The position numbers and the translations under genes were made by a program. Positions 7,335-13,226 of a DNA stretch of 37,686 nucleotides are shown piece after piece. This stretch comes from Bacteroidales bacterium (GTDB taxonomy: Bacteria; Bacteroidota; Bacteroidia; Bacteroidales; Marinilabiliaceae). Position 1 is the first letter of the stretch, and each line of letters begins with the position of its first letter. Location: positions 1-37,686 of the forward strand of contig JAKSLE010000023.1 in NCBI GenBank assembly GCA_024401365.1. Reading direction: 5' to 3'. The notes beneath the pieces are model-generated. The model did no database searches, was not told the origin of the DNA, and saw only the letters and a program-made list of their open reading frames with translations.

Positions 7335-8357
7335 ATGAAGACATTAGGTGATGTAATTAAAATAGAAACAGGGGAGCAGCTTAATAAAAGTGATATGCTC
7401 CCTGACGCAGAGCATCCTGTTGTTAATGGCGGTATCGACTTCTCTGGTTATACTGATAAATACAATAGTGAAGCAAATACTATAACCATTTCTCAAGGTG
7501 GCGCTTCCGCAGGATATGTAAATTGGCTAAATCAGAAATTTTGGGCTGGAGCTCATTGTTATGTGGTAACACCACTACCCAATAATGATGAAAGATTTCT
7601 ATATCATTTCATTAAGTCTCGCGAATACAACTTCATGAAGAACCAACAAGGTGCAGGCATACCAAGTTTAAATCGTTCAGAAGTATATAAAATAGAATTC
7701 CCAGATTATGACTACAGCAAGCAAAAGGAAATCGCTGAAATCCTAGACTCCTTCACCTCATTAATCACAAATCTTGAAACCGAATTGGCTTCAAGACAAA
7801 AGCAGTATGAGTATTATCGTAATAAACTGCTCTCCTTCAACGAGAATGACGAAACTGTGGAGTGGAAGACACTGGGGGATTTGTGCACAAGTATATCTTC
7901 AGGAAGGTCAACTTCGAGAGAGACAGAAGGGAAATATCCAGTATATGGTTCAACGGGTATCATAGCATACTCTGAAAATTATAGTTATACAAATACAAAT
8001 ATTCTAGTAGCGAGAGTAGGAGCAAATGCAGGTTATGTTCATAAGGCTGAAGGAGAATATGATGTAACTGATAATACATTGGTTCTTAGACTAAAAGGTC
8101 AATATATGTTAGAATATACATATTACTATCTAATAGAACATAATATCAGCCAATATGCTAAAGGAGGAGGACAACCATTGGTAACCGGAAAAGATTTGAA
8201 AGTAATACTAATTCCTATTCCATCCCTCCACCGTCAGCAAGAAATCGTCTCCTCCCTCGATACCTTCGAGTCCCTCATCTCCAACATCAAGCAGGAACTC
8301 GATGCCCGCAAGAAGCAATACGAATACTACAGAGAAAAACTTCTAACATTTGAATAA
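7335..8357 (+). CDS. hsdS: Type I restriction-modification system, specificity subunit
   Basis: HsdS contains two target recognition domains (TRDs) separated by helical conserved regions that set the spacing of the recognised half-sites. TRD1 covers residues 1-125 (GASAGYVNW). Conserved region 1 covers 129-170 (KEIAEILDSF ... QKQYEYYRNKLLSF). TRD2 begins at 177 with WKTLGDL and contains ARVGANAGYV. Conserved region 2 covers 299-340 (QQEIVSSLDTF ... KKQYEYYREKLLTF) and ends the protein. The total of 340 residues is on the short side for the family. The two conserved regions are alike as protein but have diverged as DNA, so there are no long internal repeats for recombination, and no second hsdS or recombinase gene lies here. 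It follows hsdM by 7 nt. Confidence 0.95.
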   Translation: MKTLGDVIKIETGEQLNKSDMLPDAEHPVVNGGIDFSGYTDKYNSEANTITISQGGASAGYVNWLNQKFWAGAHCYVVTPLPNNDERFLYHFIKSREYNFMKNQQGAGIPSLNRSEVYKIEFPDYDYSKQKEIAEILDSFTSLITNLETELASRQKQYEYYRNKLLSFNENDETVEWKTLGDLCTSISSGRSTSRETEGKYPVYGSTGIIAYSENYSYTNTNILVARVGANAGYVHKAEGEYDVTDNTLVLRLKGQYMLEYTYYYLIEHNISQYAKGGGQPLVTGKDLKVILIPIPSLHRQQEIVSSLDTFESLISNIKQELDARKKQYEYYREKLLTFE

Positions 8358-8412
8358 AAAGCAAATAACAAAAACGCTCTTTGACATATAGGAAATTAAA
8401 ACAGGTAAAAAC

Positions 8413-8443
8413 TTGAAAGTGTAAGTGCTTTATCGTACATTTG
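8413..8443 (+). promoter_or_regulatory. Internal promoter for the toxin-antitoxin pair
   Basis: TTG (8413-8415), 20 bp, then TACATTTG (8436-8443) fits the Bacteroidota consensus. The antitoxin ATG is 17 nt further on, giving a very short leader. The pair can therefore be expressed apart from hsdM and hsdS. Confidence 0.65.
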
Positions 8444-8459
8444 CAGAAATACGAGTAAA

Positions 8460-8810
8460 ATGGACAACAAAGGAAAATACGAGATACACGAAGATGACGC
8501 TCTGATGGCAAAAGAGACAGAAGCTGCCTATGCCATGACCGAGCCAATGCACGGTATGTCGGTTTTATTTCGTGATACGACTCCTACAAAAAACGCCAAC
8601 GAATCGGTAGCTCGTATTCTTGCTCGTACTCCTGAAGAGTTTGAGGACATGAAAAAGCATAGTTTTTATGCAAAAGGCACCCCTTTCCCCGACCAACCTC
8701 AGACTTGGGATGAAGTATGGAAAGAGGTGGATAACCTCGATGAGGAAACCTATTTGGACGAATCCGAGACCAATACAGCGTTGGAAAGGCTATGGAGAGT
8801 CTTAGCGTAA
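8460..8810 (+). CDS. Putative antitoxin partner of the RelE/ParE-like toxin
   Basis: This is a 116-residue, clearly acidic protein (many Asp and Glu, for example EIHEDDALMAKETEAAY and DNLDEETYLDESET). I do not recognise a named DNA-binding fold. The antitoxin role rests on context: a small acidic protein directly upstream, with its end overlapping the toxin gene by 19 nt, behind its own promoter. The C-terminal half (PDQPQTWDEVWKEVDNL) looks like an extended segment that could wrap a toxin. The overlap implies translational coupling. It could alternatively be an unrelated accessory protein of the RM system. Confidence 0.6.
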   Translation: MDNKGKYEIHEDDALMAKETEAAYAMTEPMHGMSVLFRDTTPTKNANESVARILARTPEEFEDMKKHSFYAKGTPFPDQPQTWDEVWKEVDNLDEETYLDESETNTALERLWRVLA

Positions 8811-9091
8811 AGACAGAGGCGAGAGTCATCCGAAAACTCAATAATGCAACCTTGTGGTATCTGGAGAATCGAGACCGTAGTTTCGTGGAGACGATGCTGA
8901 AGAACTATCAGGAAGCGGTTGTGTCCCTTTCTCATACCCCAACCATGGGAAATGTAGTAAGAAAAAACCAGACAAGGGAGTATCGTACTTACGTCGTCCA
9001 TAAGAAATGCATCCTTGTTTATTGGTACAATAGCAAAAACCTGTATATTACAGACTTGATTTTTACGAATACTTTCAAGGATAGGTACTGA
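8792..9091 (+). CDS. RelE/ParE-family toxin-like protein
   Basis: The protein has 99 residues, is basic and resembles the RelE/ParE fold: an N-terminal helical hairpin (KTEARVIRKLNNATLWYLEN), then strands ending in YRTYVVHKKCILVYWYNSKNLYITDLIFT. Family members cleave ribosome-bound mRNA (RelE) or poison gyrase (ParE); which applies here cannot be told from sequence. Length is typical. The gene begins inside the end of the upstream acidic gene and stops 60 nt before hsdR. It sits between hsdS and hsdR in the same orientation, so loss of the cassette would also lose the antitoxin. Confidence 0.75.
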   Translation: MESLSVKTEARVIRKLNNATLWYLENRDRSFVETMLKNYQEAVVSLSHTPTMGNVVRKNQTREYRTYVVHKKCILVYWYNSKNLYITDLIFTNTFKDRY

Positions 9092-9107
9092 TTTTTATTT
9101 TCTATAT

Positions 9108-9151
9108 GTCTCTTGGACGTAAATATTTTACGCAGATAATACCTAAGAGAC
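9108..9151 (+). promoter_or_regulatory. Hairpin or nested palindrome directly abutting the hsdR start codon
   Basis: GTCTCTT (9108-9114) pairs with AAGAGAC (9145-9151), the base just before the ATG, and GG/CC adds two pairs around a bulged T. Inside, CGTAAA (9118-9123) and TTTACG (9127-9132) form a second palindrome. As RNA it would bury the hsdR translation start; as DNA it could be an operator. Confidence 0.55.
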
Positions 9152-12100
9152 ATGGCAACATACGACCTTATATCCGAGAACGACGAAAGTACAGTAGTCG
9201 CTCAATTCGACAGACCTCCGTTCGCTAGCGAAGGAAATTATATTTCAGAGAAAAAACTCGAAGATAAGTTCATAACCCTACTGGAGCAGCAGCGTTACGA
9301 GTTTGTCCTCATTACCTCCGAGGCAGAGCTTGTCGCCAATCTCCGTAAGCAGATAGAGAAACTCAATAGTGTCTCTTTCAATGATGGCGAGTGGAAACGT
9401 TTTTTCAACACTAATATAGCAAAGCCTAATGCTGGCATTGTAGAGAAGACTCGCATTATTCAGGAGGACCCTCGTTTTACCTTTACCTTCGATGATGGCA
9501 AGATGGTAAACATCATGCTGCTCGACAAGAAAAATATTCACGAGAATATCCTTCAGGTTACACGCCAGTATAAGACTGATGGCGGTAATGCCTCTAACCG
9601 CTACGATGTGACTATCCTTGTCAATGGCTTGCCTTTGGTCCATGTGGAGCTGAAAAAGCCTGGTGTAGATATTCGTGAGGCCTTCAACCAGATAAAGAGA
9701 TACAACAGAGATTCGTTCTGGGCAGATAACGGATTATTTGAATATGTTCAGATATATGTTATCAGCAACGGCACATATACGAAATACTATAGTAACACTA
9801 CCCGCAACCTACATCTGCACGAGGAAGATGAAAGGCAGAAGAAAGGGCAGGTAGTAAGTAAGTCTTTCGAATTTACCTCTTGGTGGACCGACGCGAAGAA
9901 CAAGAAGATAATGATGCTGGAGGACTTTACCAGCACATTCTTTGCTAAGCATACCATTCTGAGTATACTGACACGATTCTGCGTATTCACTGTAGACAAG
10001 AATCTGCTAGTCATGCGTCCATACCAGATTGCGGCTACTGAGAAGATTCTGAACCGTATCAAGATTGCCAATAATGAGAAGAGATATGGTACAGTAGGTG
10101 CTGGCGGCTATATATGGCATACTACAGGTTCGGGAAAGACACTGACCTCTTTCAAAACATCAATGCTGGCTAGTCAGTTGCCTTTCGTGGATAAGGTGCT
10201 TTTTGTTGTCGACCGTAAGGATCTCGACTACCAGACTATGCGCGAGTACGACAACTTCCAGAAGGATGCAGCCAATAGCAATACAAGTGTGGCTGTATTG
10301 GAGAGGCAGTTGAAAGACCCATCGTGCAAGATTATCATTACCACTATCCAGAAACTCTCTATCCTCGTGAACCGCAAGCAGGATATGGAGGTGTTTAATC
10401 AGCAGGTGGTTATGATTTTCGATGAGTGCCACCGTAGCCAGTTCGGCGATATGCACACCTCCATAACCAAGAAGTTCAAGAAGTACTATATCTTTGGCTT
10501 CACAGGCACACCTATCTTTCTTGAAAATATAACCTCAAACAAGCCTGGACTGTTGACTACCCGTGATGCTTTCGGCGACTGTCTGCACACATACACTATC
10601 ATCAATGCTATTCAGGATAAGAACGTATTGCCATTCCACGTAGAGTATATACGTACCATGAGGGAAAAGGAGGGTGTTCTGGACGAGATGGTGGATGATA
10701 TTGACCGCGAGCGCATTATGCACGACCCTAAGTACATAAGCAATATCGTTACCTATATACTTAAGAATTTCGGCAAGAAGACTAAGCGCAACAGCACCTA
10801 TCAGGTAAAAGACCAACGTCTGAATGGCTTCAACTCAATCTTTGCCACTGCATCTATTGATATGGCGAAGCTGTACTACAATGAGTTTAAGCGACAGATG
10901 CAGTATATACCAGAGGAAAGTCGTCTGAAAGTGGCCATGATATATAGTTACGGAGCCAATGATGAAGACCCTCTAGATGGTGAGCTGTTTGACGAGAATC
11001 CAGAGAACACAACTACACTCAGCGCCACTGACCAAGCAGCACTACAGCAGTGCATAGAGGACTACAACGATATGTTTGGCTGTAATTTCAGTACCGGAGC
11101 TAAGGAATTTCAGGCTTTCTATAAGGATGTCTCTAAGCGCATGAAAAACCGTGAACTTGATTTGCTTATAGTAGTAAATATGTTCCTGACGGGCTTTGAT
11201 GCTCCAACGCTTAATACACTCTGGGTAGACAAGAACCTGAAGATGCACGGTCTGTTGCAGGCATACAGCCGTACAAACCGAATACTTAACTCAGTAAAGA
11301 CTTTCGGCAACATTATCTGTTTCCGTAACCTTGAAGATGCTACCAATGCAGCTATTGGCAGGTTCGGTAACAATGATACTTCGGGTATTGTCTTGCTTCG
11401 CACATTCGAAGAGTACTATAATGGTTATTCCGACGAAGAAGAGTATCATAAGGGATATAAGGAGGCGGTAGAGGAACTATTGGCCAAATATCCTATAGGA
11501 GAGGATATCATTGGCGATGAAGCCAAGAAGGATTTTGTGAAGGAATACTCCTACATAATGAAGTTGTTCAATATTCTTTCGGCCTTCGATGCCTTTGAAG
11601 GACAAGAGATATTGAGCGAGGATGAACGCCAGCATTATGCAAGCGCCTATATTGAAATCTATCATGAGTTCAAGAAAACTAAGGAGGGCAAGGCAGAAGA
11701 TGTGAATGATGATATCGTCTTTGAGATGGAACTCATCAAGCAAGACGAAATAAGTATCGACCGCATCTTGTGGTTGGTCAACGAGTATGCGAAGAGCCGC
11801 AAAGGGGATCAGGAGCTTGTTGCAAAGATTAAAAAATCCATCGATGCCAGCCCCGACCTACGCAACAAGAAGGAACTCATTGAGAGGTTCATTGAAAATA
11901 TGACCGTAGGCAGTGAGGTAGATGAAGCATGGGTAGAGTATATAGAAGAGCAGAAGGCACAGGAGCTCCAGAAGATAATAGATGAGGAAAATTTGAAGCC
12001 TCTGGAAACAAGAAACTTCATGGATATAGCCTTCCGCAGCGGTTTCATCAGTATGTCTGGTACAGCATTCTCACAGATACTCCCTGCCATGTCGCGTTTT

Positions 12101-12739
12101 GCCAAAGATGGTGTACGCGAGAAGAAACGTCAGGTGGTCTATGAGAAACTGAGCGCTTATCTAGCCAAGTTCAAGGATTTAGGTACAGACAACCTTGATA
12201 ATGATGAAGATACAATGTGGAATATCCCCGACCCTGAGCCAATAGAAAAGATGGAGACTGTAAAAGAGGCTCCAAAACCAATGGTAGGTGATAATGGTGG
12301 AGTAAAAGCCATCTCTATCTATCAGCCGTGGGCTCAGATGCTTGCGTGTGGTATCACACAGGTAGAGAACAGAAACTGGACAGTAGACGACAGAGGTACA
12401 TTCTTGATTGCTGCCAGCAGTGTAAAACTGGATTGGGAGAAACTCGACCCAGCAGCAAGAGGGGAATACAAGAAGTACCAGAAGTTGGGCATCTTGCCTG
12501 ACTATGATGACCTCCCTACAAATGCCATTGTCGGTCAGGCAGATTTGGTAGGTATCGTCAATAAGTGCCGCCTTGTAGGTTTCAATCCTGCCTTCAAGCA
12601 TCATTTCGTAGTAAAGAATGCCAAGGTTCTAGATGAACCGATACTCAATCATCAGACAGGAAGTAAATTCTACGAGACAGAGATACATCCTGAGACGATG
12701 CCTGCAGCGCATAAAGCAGAACCAACCGTTGAACTATAA
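9152..12739 (+). CDS. hsdR: Type I restriction subunit R with C-terminal ASCH domain
   Basis: HsdR is the motor-nuclease of type I systems: it translocates DNA using ATP and cuts at a distance from unmethylated sites. The N-terminal nuclease shows the PD-(D/E)xK pattern with Asp152 and Glu166-Leu-Lys168. The helicase has Walker A HTTGSGKT (323-330), DECH box (424-427), FTGTP (450-454) and FLTGFDAPTLNTL plus QAYSRTNR in the second RecA-like domain. A helical region follows. Residues 1051-1195 form a separate domain, VKAISIYQPWAQMLACGI ... QVENRNW ... GTFLIAASS ... AIVGQADLVGIV, which matches the ASCH (PUA-like) pattern. The 1195 residues exceed ordinary HsdR length by about the size of this domain. 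A linker rich in Glu, Pro and Asp (about 1015-1050) joins it. The gene directly follows the toxin gene. Confidence 0.93.
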   Translation: MATYDLISENDESTVVAQFDRPPFASEGNYISEKKLEDKFITLLEQQRYEFVLITSEAELVANLRKQIEKLNSVSFNDGEWKRFFNTNIAKPNAGIVEKTRIIQEDPRFTFTFDDGKMVNIMLLDKKNIHENILQVTRQYKTDGGNASNRYDVTILVNGLPLVHVELKKPGVDIREAFNQIKRYNRDSFWADNGLFEYVQIYVISNGTYTKYYSNTTRNLHLHEEDERQKKGQVVSKSFEFTSWWTDAKNKKIMMLEDFTSTFFAKHTILSILTRFCVFTVDKNLLVMRPYQIAATEKILNRIKIANNEKRYGTVGAGGYIWHTTGSGKTLTSFKTSMLASQLPFVDKVLFVVDRKDLDYQTMREYDNFQKDAANSNTSVAVLERQLKDPSCKIIITTIQKLSILVNRKQDMEVFNQQVVMIFDECHRSQFGDMHTSITKKFKKYYIFGFTGTPIFLENITSNKPGLLTTRDAFGDCLHTYTIINAIQDKNVLPFHVEYIRTMREKEGVLDEMVDDIDRERIMHDPKYISNIVTYILKNFGKKTKRNSTYQVKDQRLNGFNSIFATASIDMAKLYYNEFKRQMQYIPEESRLKVAMIYSYGANDEDPLDGELFDENPENTTTLSATDQAALQQCIEDYNDMFGCNFSTGAKEFQAFYKDVSKRMKNRELDLLIVVNMFLTGFDAPTLNTLWVDKNLKMHGLLQAYSRTNRILNSVKTFGNIICFRNLEDATNAAIGRFGNNDTSGIVLLRTFEEYYNGYSDEEEYHKGYKEAVEELLAKYPIGEDIIGDEAKKDFVKEYSYIMKLFNILSAFDAFEGQEILSEDERQHYASAYIEIYHEFKKTKEGKAEDVNDDIVFEMELIKQDEISIDRILWLVNEYAKSRKGDQELVAKIKKSIDASPDLRNKKELIERFIENMTVGSEVDEAWVEYIEEQKAQELQKIIDEENLKPLETRNFMDIAFRSGFISMSGTAFSQILPAMSRFAKDGVREKKRQVVYEKLSAYLAKFKDLGTDNLDNDEDTMWNIPDPEPIEKMETVKEAPKPMVGDNGGVKAISIYQPWAQMLACGITQVENRNWTVDDRGTFLIAASSVKLDWEKLDPAARGEYKKYQKLGILPDYDDLPTNAIVGQADLVGIVNKCRLVGFNPAFKHHFVVKNAKVLDEPILNHQTGSKFYETEIHPETMPAAHKAEPTVEL

Positions 12740-12753
12740 TAAATTTACAACCT

Positions 12754-13068
12754 ATGAGAGAACTAAATCCAAGTATTGAATTACAAGAACTACTAGCGCG
12801 TCAGATTTTCAACGTGCTGCAAGGCCCAGTAACAGAGATTGTCCGTCAGCAGTGCGAAGGCATTGGGTTGGACGTGAACTTTCGCAGTGTGATGGAAGGC
12901 AACAGCCTGAAGGTGAGTGAGACATTACTCCCTCAGTTTAGGGTGGATTGTGCCATCCGCAAAACCGGTGACAAGTGCTCTATCAAAGTAGAAAAGAAAG
13001 AAGATTTTCTTTGGAAGTTCCAATATTTTTTCTATTCGCGCGCAGGCGTGAGAGTGGTACTGGGGTGA
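12754..13068 (+). CDS. Hypothetical 104-residue protein, end formed by the flanking repeat
   Basis: I do not recognise a family. It starts 14 nt after hsdR and so belongs to the same transcript. Residues 1-80 look like a real folded protein (helix IELQELLARQIFNVLQG, then RQQCEGIGLDVNF). The last 15-20 residues (FFYSRAGVRVVLG) are encoded by the imperfect inner part of the right repeat, and the stop lies 3 bases into the perfect 23-bp arm. The original C-terminus may have been replaced when the cassette inserted or recombined. It could also be an accessory protein of the RM system. Confidence 0.6.
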   Translation: MRELNPSIELQELLARQIFNVLQGPVTEIVRQQCEGIGLDVNFRSVMEGNSLKVSETLLPQFRVDCAIRKTGDKCSIKVEKKEDFLWKFQYFFYSRAGVRVVLG

Positions 13069-13088
13069 AATATTGAAATGTTTGAAAT
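13066..13088 (-). repeat. Right arm of the 23-bp inverted repeat flanking the RM cassette
   Basis: This is the exact reverse complement of 5280-5302, with further imperfect match on its inner side. The arms are 7.8 kb apart and enclose the leader RNA, hsdM, hsdS, toxin-antitoxin, hsdR and the 104-residue gene. Just outside, TAGGC-TGA-GCCTA (13109-13121) is a small separate palindrome. Confidence 0.85.
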
Positions 13089-13157
13089 ATTGCTACTGCG
13101 TGTTGGATTAGGCTGAGCCTACGCCGACGGGGCAATTAGATAGAAATAAAAGAATCA

Positions 13158-13189
13158 TTGAATGGTGCTTAGAAAAAATACTATATTTG
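13158..13189 (+). promoter_or_regulatory. Promoter for the GH115-GH31 genes
   Basis: TTG (13158-13160), 21 bp, then TATATTTG (13182-13189) fits the Bacteroidota consensus. The start codon of the GH115 gene is 37 bp further on. No SusC/SusD pair or dedicated regulator lies next to it. Confidence 0.65.
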
Positions 13190-13226
13190 CATTGTTTTGA
13201 ATATTTACCATTTAATTGATTTACAG

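Noticed and set aside
7335-8357. Phase-variable hsdS by recombination
   Set aside because: The two conserved regions are similar as protein but not as DNA, and there is no second hsdS, partial hsdS or invertase nearby.
5280-13088. Cassette as a transposon or integrative element
   Set aside because: The inverted arms have no transposase, integrase or relaxase between or beside them, and no clear target-site duplication was seen. The repeats are reported without calling a transposon.
13109-13121. TAGGC-TGA-GCCTA palindrome as a terminator of the RM operon
   Set aside because: The stem is only 5 bp with a 3-nt loop and no T-run follows.
13197-13226. TTG start ten codons upstream for the GH115 gene
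   Set aside because: It would put a polar stretch before the signal peptide; the ATG at 13227 starts it cleanly.
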